In this document: positions 1 through 9,570 of the stretch, one piece after another
Layout of the letters: each line of letters begins with the position of its first letter
Numbering within the stretch: position 1 is the first letter of the stretch
Source: Pseudomonas sp. NFIX28
GTDB lineage: Bacteria; Pseudomonadota; Gammaproteobacteria; Pseudomonadales; Pseudomonadaceae
DNA: 64,000 nucleotides
Assembly (NCBI RefSeq): GCF_900107395.1
Contig: NZ_FNPW01000005.1
Span: 1-64,000 of the forward strand
Direction of reading: 5' to 3'
Notes under the pieces: generated by a model
Databases searched by the model: none
What the model saw: only the letters and a program-made list of their open reading frames with translations
What the model was told of the DNA's origin: nothing
Position numbers and translations under genes: made by a program

Positions 1-100
1 ATCTTTCTGACTATCAGTCTGACTCCACAAGCACCCACACGAATTGCTTGATTCAGTTGTTAAAGAGCGGTTGGTTAAGTCTTTCGTCTCAACCGAGGCG
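1..100 (-). promoter_or_regulatory. 16S rRNA operon leader with boxA
   Basis: Read on the minus strand, this is the transcribed leader that precedes 16S rRNA in Pseudomonas. It contains the antitermination boxA GCTCTTTAACAA (57-68), followed by the leader segment I recognise from Pseudomonas rrn operons. The 16S gene itself lies beyond the left edge, so no rRNA is annotated. The leader lies directly downstream of three tandem promoters, which supports the reading. Confidence 0.85.
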
Positions 101-103
101 CGC

Positions 104-131
104 ATTCTACAGCAGCCTCTGCATCTGTCAA
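104..131 (-). promoter_or_regulatory. rrn promoter, proximal
   Basis: On the minus strand: -35 TTGACA (126-131), 16-bp spacer, -10 TAGAAT (104-109), then a GC-rich discriminator. The AT-rich bases just upstream (about 132-160) could be an UP element. It is the promoter nearest the boxA leader. A GC-rich discriminator is typical of stringently controlled rRNA promoters. Confidence 0.85.
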
Positions 132-212
132 GCGGTTATTTTAAGAAGTTTTCAAAGTTTCCTTTGCAACTTCAACCACTTGCGCTTCCGATCTCTCGTC
201 AGCGGGAGGCGA

Positions 213-240
213 ATTCTACAGCGTTACACGCTGCTGTCAA
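213..240 (-). promoter_or_regulatory. rrn promoter, middle
   Basis: On the minus strand: -35 TTGACA (235-240), 16-bp spacer, -10 TAGAAT (213-218), the same boxes and spacing as the proximal promoter 109 bp away. The two share the same architecture but differ in spacer sequence, so they are not a recent duplication. Confidence 0.8.
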
Positions 241-415
241 CACCTCTTTTTCTCCGCTTTCGACCGAGAAGATCGAACCGTTAACTCGGCGAAAACACAC
301 TGCCGAATCAACTCCTTCGGGCTTCGATGAGCTGAAGCGTGACCGCTGCCGAAAACCGTGTAACTCGTTGAATCTCAAGGAGTTTTCCGTTTCGACTGCG
401 CCGGAAGTGGGGCGA

Positions 416-443
416 ATTATAGACTTCCAGAATCTGCCGTCAA
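416..443 (-). promoter_or_regulatory. rrn promoter, distal
   Basis: On the minus strand: -35 TTGACG (438-443), 16-bp spacer, -10 TATAAT (416-421), a perfect -10 box. It starts just after the terminator that ends the dehydrogenase gene, so it is the first promoter of the rRNA operon. The AT-rich stretch upstream (444-475) may serve as an UP element. Confidence 0.8.
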
Positions 444-484
444 CACTTATTTTCACAAATCTGTCATATCGGCCAAAACCACCC

Positions 485-519
485 CAAAAAAAGCAAAGGC
501 CGCCCCAAGGGCGGCCTTT
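485..519 (-). terminator. Rho-independent terminator of the bau operon
   Basis: A perfect 11-bp stem (495-505 with 509-519, loop CAA) is followed on the minus strand by a T-rich tract (plus-strand A run 485-492). It sits 15 bp past the stop codon of the dehydrogenase and insulates that operon from the rRNA promoters. Confidence 0.9.
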
Positions 520-534
520 ACTCCCTTCTATCTA

Positions 535-2028
535 TTACAAGCTAGGGAAGGCGAACTGCGATGCTTCATGGCTGGCGCGCTGCGGCCAACGCTGAGTGAT
601 TGCCTTGCGACGAGTATAGAAACGCACGCCGTCCGGGCCGTAAGCATGCAGGTCGCCAAACAGCGAACGCTTCCAGCCGCCAAAGCTGTGATAGGCCACC
701 GGCACCGGCAGCGGAACGTTGACGCCTACCATCCCTACTTCGATCTCGTCACAGAACAGCCGCGCGGCCTCACCGTCACGGGTAAAGATGCAGGTGCCGT
801 TGCCGTATTCGTGATCGTTGATCAGTTGCATCGCCTCTTCCAGGCTGTTCACTCGCACGACGCACAGCACCGGCCCGAAGATCTCTTCTTTATAGATGCG
901 CATTTCCGGGGTGACGTTGTCGAACAGGCAACCACCGAGGAAGAAGCCTTCTTCATGACCCGGCACGCTCAGGCCACGACCGTCGACCACCAGCTTCGCG
1001 CCCGCCTTCACGCCGTCTTCGACATAACCGCTGACCTTGTCCCGCGCCTGCCCAGTGACCAGCGGCCCCATGTCCAGGCCACAGGAAGTACCGGCACCAA
1101 TTTTCAGCGCCTGGATTTGCGGCACCAGCTTGGCCACCAACGCATCGGCCACCTGATCCCCCACGCACACGGCAACCGAGATAGCCATGCAGCGCTCGCC
1201 GCACGAACCATAGGCAGCGCCCATCAGGGCACTGACTGCGTTGTCCAGGTCGGCATCCGGCATCAGCACCGCGTGGTTCTTTGCCCCGCCCAGCGCCTGA
1301 ACGCGTTTGCCACGCTTGGTGCCTTCGGCGTAGATGTATTCGGCAATCGGCGTCGAACCAACGAAGCTCAGCGCCTTGACTTCCGGCGCTTCGATCAGCG
1401 CGTCCACCGCGGCCTTGTCGCCGTGCACCACACTCAGCACGCCTTTCGGCAGGCCGGCTTCCAGCAGCAGCTGGGCAATCAGCAGGGTCGAGCTCGGGTC
1501 ACGCTCGGAGGGCTTGAGGATGAAGCAGTTGCCGCAGACGATCGCCAGCGGATACATCCACAGCGGCACCATAGCCGGGAAGTTGAACGGGGTGATGCCG
1601 GCAACCACACCCAGCGGCTGGAAGTCGGACCAGGCATCGATATTCGGGCCGACGTTGCGGCTGTACTCGCCCTTGAGGATTTCCGGGGCGGCGCAGGCGA
1701 ACTCGACGTTTTCGATACCACGCTTGAGCTCACCGGCGGCGTCTTCCAGGGTCTTGCCGTGCTCTTCGCTGATCAACTGGGCGATGCGCGATTCGTTCTG
1801 CTCCAGCAATTGCTTGAAGCGGAACATCACCTGGGCACGTTTGGCCGGCGGCGTATTGCGCCAGGCCGGGAAGGCTGCCTTGGCGGCATCGATGGCGCTC
1901 TGGATGGTTTCGCGGCTGGCCAGCGGTAGCTTGTGGATTGCCTGGCCGGTGGAAGGGTTGAACACATCGACCGCGCGACCGTTCTCGGTCACCAGTTCAC
2001 CATTGATCAAATGCGGGATAACGCTCAT
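535..2028 (-). CDS. mmsA: CoA-acylating (methyl)malonate-semialdehyde dehydrogenase
   Basis: A 497-aa aldehyde dehydrogenase of the MmsA/IolA type, which oxidises malonate or methylmalonate semialdehyde to acetyl- or propionyl-CoA with NAD and CoA. Visible signatures are the family block GVVAGITPFNFP near residue 145, the catalytic-cysteine block GSCGERCMA near residue 280 and EEIFGPVL near residue 390. The start at 2028 is preferred because an AGGAG sits 8 bp upstream; a longer reading frame to 2064 has no such site. It lies downstream of the omega-amino acid transaminase on the same strand, so it probably oxidises the malonate semialdehyde made from beta-alanine (bauC role). Valine degradation (mmsA proper) is the alternative and the sequence alone does not separate them. 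Confidence 0.9.
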   Translation of the reverse strand: MSVIPHLINGELVTENGRAVDVFNPSTGQAIHKLPLASRETIQSAIDAAKAAFPAWRNTPPAKRAQVMFRFKQLLEQNESRIAQLISEEHGKTLEDAAGELKRGIENVEFACAAPEILKGEYSRNVGPNIDAWSDFQPLGVVAGITPFNFPAMVPLWMYPLAIVCGNCFILKPSERDPSSTLLIAQLLLEAGLPKGVLSVVHGDKAAVDALIEAPEVKALSFVGSTPIAEYIYAEGTKRGKRVQALGGAKNHAVLMPDADLDNAVSALMGAAYGSCGERCMAISVAVCVGDQVADALVAKLVPQIQALKIGAGTSCGLDMGPLVTGQARDKVSGYVEDGVKAGAKLVVDGRGLSVPGHEEGFFLGGCLFDNVTPEMRIYKEEIFGPVLCVVRVNSLEEAMQLINDHEYGNGTCIFTRDGEAARLFCDEIEVGMVGVNVPLPVPVAYHSFGGWKRSLFGDLHAYGPDGVRFYTRRKAITQRWPQRASHEASQFAFPSL

Positions 2029-2050
2029 CGGGAACTCCTGAAGTTGTCCA

Positions 2051-2074
2051 CAGGCGCCCGCCAAGGGGCGCCTG
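2051..2074 (-). repeat. Intercistronic hairpin between bauA and mmsA
   Basis: A perfect 9-bp inverted repeat (2051-2059 with 2066-2074, 6-nt loop) lies in the 139-bp gap between the transaminase and the dehydrogenase. It has no U tract on the minus strand, so it looks like an mRNA processing or stabilising hairpin rather than a terminator. A single REP-like half element (about 2131-2157) follows in the same gap. Confidence 0.5.
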
Positions 2075-2167
2075 TTCTATATAGATGACTTTGAATATGA
2101 GCCAAACCACGATGGCGCCTATAAGTGCGCCATCGCGAGCAAGCTCAGCTCCTACAGTTTTTGGAAA

Positions 2168-3517
2168 TCAGTCGATCTTGTTCAGCACTTCGCCAACGGC
2201 ATCGAACAGGCGATCCAGATCCTGCGGCTTGCTATTGAAGGTCGGGCCGAACTGCAGGGTGTCGCCGCCAAAGCGTACGTAGAAACCGGCTTTCCACAGC
2301 GCCATGCCCGCTTCGAACGGACGCACGATGGCGTCGCCGTCCCGTGTGGCAATCTGGATGGCGCCGGCCAGGCCGTAGTTACGGATGTCGATGACGTTCT
2401 TGGCGCCCTTGATGCCGTGAAGCGCCTTCTCGAAATGCGGTGCCACGTCAGCAACGCTCTGCACCAGGTTTTCCTTTTGCAGCAGATCCAATGCCGCCAA
2501 GCCGGCGGCGCAGGCCACCGGGTGCGCCGAATAGGTGTAGCCGTGAGGGAACTCCACCGCGTACTCGGGCGTCGGCTGATTCATGAAGGTCTGATAGATC
2601 TCGGAACTGGCAATCACCGCGCCCATCGGAATGGCGCCGTTGGTGACTTGCTTGGCGATGCACATCAGGTCCGGGGTCACGCCAAAGCTGTCGGCACCGA
2701 ACATCTTGCCGGTACGGCCGAAGCCGGTGATCACTTCGTCGAACACCAGCAGGATGTTGTGCTGGTCGCAGATTTCCCGCAGGCGCTTGAGATAACCCTG
2801 CGGCGGCACCAATACGCCAGCGGAGCCGGCCATAGGCTCGACGAATACGGCGGCGATGTTCGAGGCGTCATGCAGCTCGATCAACTTGAGCAGCTCATCG
2901 GCCAGCGCGATACCGCCCTGCTCCGGCATGCCGCGAGAGAACGCGTTGCTGGCCAACAAGGTATGCGGCAGATGGTCGACATCCATCATCGCCTGGCCGA
3001 ATAGCTTGCGGTTACCGTTGACCCCGCCGAGGCTGGTGCCGGCAATGTTCACGCCGTGGTAGCCACGGGCACGGCCGATCATCTTGGTCTTGGTCGACTG
3101 GCCTTTGAGGCGCCAGTAGGCGCGCACCATTTTCACCGCGGTGTCGGCGCATTCGGAACCGGAGTCGGTGAAGAACACGTGGTTGAGATTGCCCGGGGTC
3201 AGCGCGGTGATTTTCTCGGCCAGCTGGAACGACAGCGGATGGCCGTACTGGAAGCCAGGCGAGTAATCGAGAGTGCCCAACTGCTTGGCCACCGCTTCCT
3301 GGATCTCCTTGCGGGTGTGGCCAGCGCCACAGGTCCACAGGCCGGACAGCGAGTCGTAGACCTTGCGCCCCTTGTCATCCACGAGCCAGCTGCCTTCGGC
3401 GGCGACGATCAGGCGCGGGTCGCGCTGGAAGTTGCGGTTGGCGGTGTAGGGCATCCAGTGAGCATCGAGCTTGAGCTGGCTGGCCAGGGAAGCTGGAGCG
3501 TTTTCATGCATGTTCAT
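2168..3517 (-). CDS. bauA: Beta-alanine (omega-amino acid):pyruvate transaminase
   Basis: A 449-aa class III PLP aminotransferase that moves the amino group from beta-alanine to pyruvate, giving malonate semialdehyde and alanine. The cofactor aspartate is in DEVITGFGRTG and the Schiff-base lysine in CIAKQVTNGAIP, near residue 287; the length equals that of Pseudomonas omega-amino acid:pyruvate aminotransferases. It heads a two-gene minus-strand operon with the semialdehyde dehydrogenase, and the LysR gene is divergent across a 126-bp gap. Start at Met1 (3517) or Met3; a GAGG lies about 9-15 bp upstream of both. Induction by beta-alanine through the LysR protein is inferred from the known bau system. 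Confidence 0.92.
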   Translation of the reverse strand: MNMHENAPASLASQLKLDAHWMPYTANRNFQRDPRLIVAAEGSWLVDDKGRKVYDSLSGLWTCGAGHTRKEIQEAVAKQLGTLDYSPGFQYGHPLSFQLAEKITALTPGNLNHVFFTDSGSECADTAVKMVRAYWRLKGQSTKTKMIGRARGYHGVNIAGTSLGGVNGNRKLFGQAMMDVDHLPHTLLASNAFSRGMPEQGGIALADELLKLIELHDASNIAAVFVEPMAGSAGVLVPPQGYLKRLREICDQHNILLVFDEVITGFGRTGKMFGADSFGVTPDLMCIAKQVTNGAIPMGAVIASSEIYQTFMNQPTPEYAVEFPHGYTYSAHPVACAAGLAALDLLQKENLVQSVADVAPHFEKALHGIKGAKNVIDIRNYGLAGAIQIATRDGDAIVRPFEAGMALWKAGFYVRFGGDTLQFGPTFNSKPQDLDRLFDAVGEVLNKID

Positions 3518-3588
3518 GGGGCAAAACCTCGCAGGGCAATAAGCGGCGCAGGGATCGGAAAGCGTTGTTGCAGCTAAGTTGCCACGGC

Positions 3589-3617
3589 TATAAAGTCGGT
3601 GAAATCCAACTTTTATA
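3589..3617. promoter_or_regulatory. Candidate BauR operator
   Basis: An interrupted palindrome, TATAAAGT (3589-3596) facing ACTTTTATA (3609-3617), whose inner bases CGG/CCA extend the symmetry. It lies in the divergent bauA-bauR gap, 27 bp before bauR. LysR proteins typically bind such sites between their own gene and the divergent target. Function is inferred from position and symmetry. Confidence 0.5.
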
Positions 3618-3643
3618 ACCTTCAGTCAGCGGTTTACTAAACT

Positions 3644-4564
3644 ATGAGCAGCCGTCGCGCCGACCCGTTGGCGCAAGTCAGCGACTTTGATATCCGCCTG
3701 CTGCGGATCTTTCGCAGCGTGGTCGAATCCGGCGGCTTTTCCGCCGCGGAAACCGTGCTCGGCATCGGCCGTTCGGCCATCAGCCAGCAGATGAGTGACC
3801 TCGAGCAACGCCTCGGCCTGCGTTTGTGCCAACGCGGGCGCGCCGGGTTTTCACTGACCGAGGAGGGGCGCGAGGTGTATCAATCGGCCCTGCAGTTACT
3901 GAGCGCCCTGGAAAGCTTTCGCACCGAGGTCAACGGCCTGCACCGCCATCTGCGTGGCGAACTGATCATCGGCCTGACCGACAATCTGGTCACCCTGCCC
4001 CACATGCGCATCACCCATGCCCTGGCGCAATTGAAGGAACGCGGGCCGGACGTGCAGATCCAGATCCGCATGATCGCCCCCAACGAGGTCGAACAAGGCG
4101 TGCTCGACGGGCGCCTGCATGTCGGCGTGGTGCCCCAGGCCAGCGCCTTGTCCGGGCTGGAATACCAGCCGCTGTACAGCGAACGCTCGCTGCTTTATTG
4201 CGCCGTCGGCCACCCGCTGTTTTATGTCGACGACAAGCAACTGGACGACCGGCGCCTCAACGAGCAGGACGCCATCGCCCCGACCTTCCGCCTGCCCGCC
4301 GAGATCCAGGCCCATTACCAGGCGCTCAATTGCACCGCCAGCGCTTCGGACCGCGAAGGCATGGCGTTCCTGATTCTCACCGGACGCTACATCGGTTACC
4401 TGCCGGACCATTACGCCAACCTTTGGGTCCAGCAGGGGCGGCTGCGCGCGCTCAAACCGGCTTCGCGCTTTTATGACCTGAGCCTGGCATCGGTCACCCG
4501 CAAGGGCCGACGCCCCCATCTGGTGCTGGAAAGCTTCCTGGAAAGCCTGGCGGCGACTCGCTGA
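3644..4564 (+). CDS. bauR: LysR-family regulator of beta-alanine catabolism
   Basis: A 306-aa LysR regulator. The N-terminal winged helix (residues about 10-70, with AAETVLGIGRSAISQQMSDLEQRLG as the helix-turn-helix region, shown here only to its start AAETVLGIGRSAIS) precedes a periplasmic-binding-protein-like effector domain. It is divergent from bauA with a palindrome between them, the arrangement of PA0133/BauR in P. aeruginosa. Expected role: beta-alanine-dependent activation of bauA and the dehydrogenase. The name rests on this context; the LysR family call is certain. Confidence 0.85.
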   Translation: MSSRRADPLAQVSDFDIRLLRIFRSVVESGGFSAAETVLGIGRSAISQQMSDLEQRLGLRLCQRGRAGFSLTEEGREVYQSALQLLSALESFRTEVNGLHRHLRGELIIGLTDNLVTLPHMRITHALAQLKERGPDVQIQIRMIAPNEVEQGVLDGRLHVGVVPQASALSGLEYQPLYSERSLLYCAVGHPLFYVDDKQLDDRRLNEQDAIAPTFRLPAEIQAHYQALNCTASASDREGMAFLILTGRYIGYLPDHYANLWVQQGRLRALKPASRFYDLSLASVTRKGRRPHLVLESFLESLAATR

Positions 4565-4696
4565 GAAAGCAGGCGAACGCCTGGAAACCTTGATGTCACT
4601 GGCCTGCAGCGAAATATCAGCGCAATAACCTGAGCACCTGGACAGCTTTTTGCAGGGCATGAGGACTTTGAACCGCCAGCCCCGAGTTCCCAGCCC

Positions 4697-6091
4697 ATGC
4701 AGCCAGAAACCTCCCGCCCAAGCGATCTGATCTACGGCCTCGACGATCGCCCGAAACCGCCCGCGGCGCTACTCGCCGCCTTGCAGCATGTGCTGGCAAG
4801 CTTTGTCGGCATCATTACTCCACCGCTGGTGATCGGCTCGGCCCTGGGCCTGGGCGCCCACCTGCCCTACCTGATCAGCATGGCGCTGATGGTTTCCGGG
4901 GTCGGTACCTTTATTCAGGCGCGCCGGCCATTCGGGATCGGCGCCGGCATGATCTGCCTGCAAGGCACCAGCTTCGCCTTTCTCGGTGCGGTGCTGTCCG
5001 CGGGTTTCCTGGTCAAGCAACGGGGCGGCAGCCCGGAAGACATCCTGGCGATGATCTTCGGCGTGTGCTTTTTCGGCGCAGTGGTGCAGATTGTCCTGAG
5101 TCGCTTCATCGGCCAATTGCGCCGCGTCGTCACGCCTTTAGTCACCGGCATCGTGATTACCCTGATCGGCGTCAGCCTGATCAAGGTCGGCATCACCGAC
5201 CTAGGCGGCGGCTTCAATGCCGCGGATTTCGGCGCACCGGGCAACCTCGCGCTGGGCCTATTGGTGCTGTTGACCATCATCCTGTTGAACCGCTCGAATA
5301 CGCCCTGGGTACGGCTCTCGGCAATCATCATCGGCCTGGCCCTGGGCAGCCTCGCCGCCTGGTTCAGCGGCAAGCTGGTCCCCCAGGCATTGCCCGACCT
5401 GCCGCTGATCAGCCTGCCGACACCTTTCCGCTTCGGCTTCAGCTTCGACTGGACGGCGTTCCTGCCCGTGGCGCTGATCTACCTGATCAGCACCCTCGAA
5501 ACCGTCGGCGACCTGACCGCCAACTGCATGCTCGCCCGCCAGCCCATCAGCGGCCCTTCTTATATAAGCCGGCTCAAGGGCGGCATTCTCGGCGACGGCG
5601 TCAGTTGCATGATCGCGGCAACTTTCAGCGCCTTTCCCAACACCACCTTCGCCCAGAACAACGGGGTGATTCAGCTGACCGGCGTGGCCAGCCGCCATGT
5701 CGGGCTGTACATCGGCCTGCTGCTGTTCTGCTTGGGCCTGTTCCCCATGATCGGCGCAGTGTTGCAGCAAATCCCCAAGCCGGTGCTGGGCGGTGCCACC
5801 CTGGTGATGTTCGGCAGCGTCGCCGCGGCGGGCGTGCGCATCCTCGCCCAGGCCCCGCTGGACCGGCGCAGCATGCTGATCATCGCCACCTCCTTCGGCG
5901 TCGGCCTGGGGATCGCGGCGCAGCCGAACCTGCTGCACCTGTTGCCCAAGGTGGTGCAGAACCTGTTCGACTCGGCAATCACCAGCGGCGGCCTGACCGC
6001 GATCGTCATGTGCCTGCTGCTGCCGGAAGACCGGGCCGTACTGCATGACGCAAACCCGGCTGGCGAAAGCGACAGGCTGGAACCGCTTTGA
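4697..6091 (+). CDS. NCS2-family xanthine/uracil permease
   Basis: A 464-aa inner-membrane transporter of the nucleobase:cation symporter-2 family, with about 12 to 14 hydrophobic segments. The family block around QGTSFAFLGAVLSAG and the later STLETVGDLTANCML and FSAFPNTTFAQNNGVI motifs fit xanthine/uric acid permeases (UraA/XanQ fold) better than uracil permeases. It precedes a RutR-like repressor and lies upstream of a purine-degradation cluster, which supports a purine substrate. Substrate choice (xanthine, urate or uracil) cannot be settled from sequence. Confidence 0.9.
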   Translation: MQPETSRPSDLIYGLDDRPKPPAALLAALQHVLASFVGIITPPLVIGSALGLGAHLPYLISMALMVSGVGTFIQARRPFGIGAGMICLQGTSFAFLGAVLSAGFLVKQRGGSPEDILAMIFGVCFFGAVVQIVLSRFIGQLRRVVTPLVTGIVITLIGVSLIKVGITDLGGGFNAADFGAPGNLALGLLVLLTIILLNRSNTPWVRLSAIIIGLALGSLAAWFSGKLVPQALPDLPLISLPTPFRFGFSFDWTAFLPVALIYLISTLETVGDLTANCMLARQPISGPSYISRLKGGILGDGVSCMIAATFSAFPNTTFAQNNGVIQLTGVASRHVGLYIGLLLFCLGLFPMIGAVLQQIPKPVLGGATLVMFGSVAAAGVRILAQAPLDRRSMLIIATSFGVGLGIAAQPNLLHLLPKVVQNLFDSAITSGGLTAIVMCLLLPEDRAVLHDANPAGESDRLEPL

Positions 6092-6100
6092 GCGGTTTTC
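6081..6100 (+). terminator. Short hairpin at the end of the permease gene
   Basis: A 7-bp stem (6081-6087 with 6091-6097, loop TTG) followed by TTTTC overlaps the permease stop codon. It could be a weak terminator. A second inverted repeat, GTGGGTGC/GCACCCAC (6126-6133 and 6152-6159), follows just before the TetR gene and could be its operator. Confidence 0.4.
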
Positions 6101-6173
6101 TGCCCAGAAGACTTGTCTGGCGCTTGTGGGTGCGCTATCAACGCACAGGTTGCACCCACAGAACAGCTCGGAA

Positions 6174-6842
6174 ATGCCTATGACCCTTGAAGTCCCAGCC
6201 CACGCCGGCCCTCAAACCGCCAAGCCCGCCAGCCGTATTCGCCAGAAAAACGAAGAAGCGATCATCAAGGCCGCCGAAGACGAGTTCGCCCGTCATGGTT
6301 TCAAAGGCACCAGCATGAACACCATCGCGCAGAATGCCGGCCTGCCCAAGGCCAACCTGCATTACTACTTCACCAACAAGCTTGGGCTGTATGTCGCGGT
6401 GTTGAGCAACATCCTCGAGTTGTGGGACAGCACCTTCAACACCCTGACCGCCGAGGACGACCCGGCCGAAGCGTTGAGCCGCTACATCCGCGCCAAGATG
6501 GAGTTCTCCCGGCGCCAGCCGCAGGCCTCGCGAATCTTCGCCATGGAGATCATCAGTGGCGGCGAATGCCTCAGCGAATACTTCAGCCAGGACTACCGCG
6601 CCTGGTTCCAGGGCCGCGCCGCGGTGTTCCAGGCCTGGATCGACGCCGGCAAGATGGACCCGGTCGACCCGGTGCACCTGATCTTCCTGCTGTGGGGCAG
6701 CACCCAGCATTACGCCGACTTCGCCACCCAGATCTGCCGCGTCACCGGTCGCAGCAAGCTGACCAAGCAGGACATGGAAGACGCCGGCAACAACCTGATC
6801 CGCATTATCCTCAAGGGTTGCGGCCTCAAGCCCGCCTTATAA
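6174..6842 (+). CDS. TetR-family regulator, RutR-like
   Basis: A 222-aa TetR repressor. The helix-turn-helix lies at residues about 20-65 (GTSMNTIAQNAGLPKANLHYY, abbreviated GTSMNTIAQ...LHYYF), and the C-terminal part matches the ligand-binding fold of RutR (block SRRQPQASRIFAMEI, then WAWIDAGKMDPVDP-like region). RutR proteins sense uracil or thymine and control pyrimidine and purine catabolism. The start is ATG 6174 or the second ATG at 6180, which has GGAA 7 bp upstream; the frame extending back to 6045 overlaps the permease gene and is rejected. Adjacent permease and purine genes fit a nucleobase regulator. Confidence 0.82.
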   Translation: MPMTLEVPAHAGPQTAKPASRIRQKNEEAIIKAAEDEFARHGFKGTSMNTIAQNAGLPKANLHYYFTNKLGLYVAVLSNILELWDSTFNTLTAEDDPAEALSRYIRAKMEFSRRQPQASRIFAMEIISGGECLSEYFSQDYRAWFQGRAAVFQAWIDAGKMDPVDPVHLIFLLWGSTQHYADFATQICRVTGRSKLTKQDMEDAGNNLIRIILKGCGLKPAL

Positions 6843-6855
6843 AAGAACACAACGC

Positions 6856-7437
6856 ATGCCCTTTACCCTCGCCGGCCTTTGCGAATACCGCGAAGAGATT
6901 CGCAAAAGCCGCTTTATCGCCCTCGCCGCGCCGATCAGCAGCGCGGCCGAGGCCCAGGCCTTTATCGAACAGCACAGCGACCTCAACGCCTCGCACAATT
7001 GCTGGGCCTGGAAACTCGCCGACCAATACCGCAGCAGTGACGACGGCGAGCCCGGCGGCACTGCCGGCCGACCGATCCTCGCGGCCATCGAGGCCCAGGA
7101 CTGCGATCAAGTCGCGGTGCTGGTGATTCGCTGGTACGGCGGCATTCAACTGGGCACCGGCGGGCTGGCCCGCGCCTATGGCGGCAGCGCCAACAAGTGC
7201 CTGCAAGGCGCCGAGCGCATCGAACTGGTCAGCCGTGTAGCCCTGCGGTGCGCCTGCAGCTTCAGCGAACTGGCACTGGTCAAGCTGCGGGTCGCGGAAC
7301 TCGGCGGGCTGCTGGTCGAGGAACACTTCACGGCCAACGGCGTAGAACTGCAACTGGCCCTGGGCGAAAGCCAGATCGCCACCTTGCAAAGCCAGCTGGC
7401 CGACCTGAGTCGCGGGCGCATCCTGTTGCAACGCTGA
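6856..7437 (+). CDS. yigZ: YigZ/IMPACT-family protein
   Basis: A 193-aa protein of the YigZ/IMPACT (UPF0029) family. The conserved N-terminal domain contains HNCWAWKL and SDDGEPGGTAGRPIL, followed by VRWYGGIQLGTGGL-like residues (here IRWYGGIQLGTGGLARAY), which are diagnostic. A small C-terminal domain completes the usual length. Bacterial YigZ has no firmly established biochemical role; the eukaryotic relative IMPACT affects Gcn2 signalling. It starts 13 bp after the TetR gene and may be co-transcribed with it. Confidence 0.9.
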   Translation: MPFTLAGLCEYREEIRKSRFIALAAPISSAAEAQAFIEQHSDLNASHNCWAWKLADQYRSSDDGEPGGTAGRPILAAIEAQDCDQVAVLVIRWYGGIQLGTGGLARAYGGSANKCLQGAERIELVSRVALRCACSFSELALVKLRVAELGGLLVEEHFTANGVELQLALGESQIATLQSQLADLSRGRILLQR

Positions 7438-7989
7438 GTGCACCAAGAGCGACCCACGCCTCGAAATCATCCTGTGCACAACATTTGCGGTGGACAGTCG
7501 ACTTGCCCACACCCGCTGTGTACCCGACTGTGGATAACCTGAGCACACTTGCCTGTAACCCTTCTGTAACGTGGCTTTGCGGTGGTTGCTCACTTTTCAG
7601 CCAATCGCTCGTCACGAATGTATTTTTCAAGCTAAAACAGCAAGTTAGCTCGGTTTATCGCTTTTAGAAGAAAGCCCCGCAGCGCTTATGCCCGCTCTTG
7701 CGGCTTGCGCACAAATACTGTGGAGCAAGCTGTGGATAACCCGTGCAAGGCTGCGCCAGTCGCCGATGCGGCAAGGCTTGCAGGCGGCTGATCATTTTTC
7801 GACCAGCCCTTTGTGGGCAAAACCGCAGCCCTTGCCAACGCCCTGCCCCGAACTGGTGCCGCAGGGTCAATGCAAAGAAGGGCAAAGGGCATTCGAGGCT
7901 GCACTTTATCGGGCTCAGGCGTTTTCCTGACTCACTGGCCAGGAAATTGCTTTGTCCACCGGCATAACGTTCAGCCACCCGAGCCCGTC
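7438..7989. other. 552-bp gene-free region with DnaA-box-like motifs
   Basis: No convincing gene. The reading frames here lack ribosome sites or family resemblance. Two exact TGTGGATAA motifs, the complement of the DnaA box TTATCCACA, occur at 7529-7537 and 7731-7739. Looser relatives occur at 7473-7481 (TGTGCACAA), 7719-7727 (TGTGGAGCA) and 7813-7821 (TGTGGGCAA), all in the same orientation. The rest is unremarkable sequence of mixed GC content, presumably holding the promoter of the ABC transporter operon. Confidence 0.5.
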
Positions 7990-9555
<1,566 letters not shown>

Positions 9556-9570
9556 CGGAGCTGTTTATTT

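Noticed and set aside
1..100. Part of the 16S rRNA gene
   Set aside because: Only the leader with boxA is present; the mature 16S sequence would begin left of the window.
44..595. 183-codon frame over the left edge
   Set aside because: It runs antisense through the rRNA leader, three promoters and a terminator, with no ribosome site; a chance open frame.
7197..7667. 156-codon frame past the end of yigZ
   Set aside because: Out-of-frame shadow that extends into non-coding sequence; no ribosome site.
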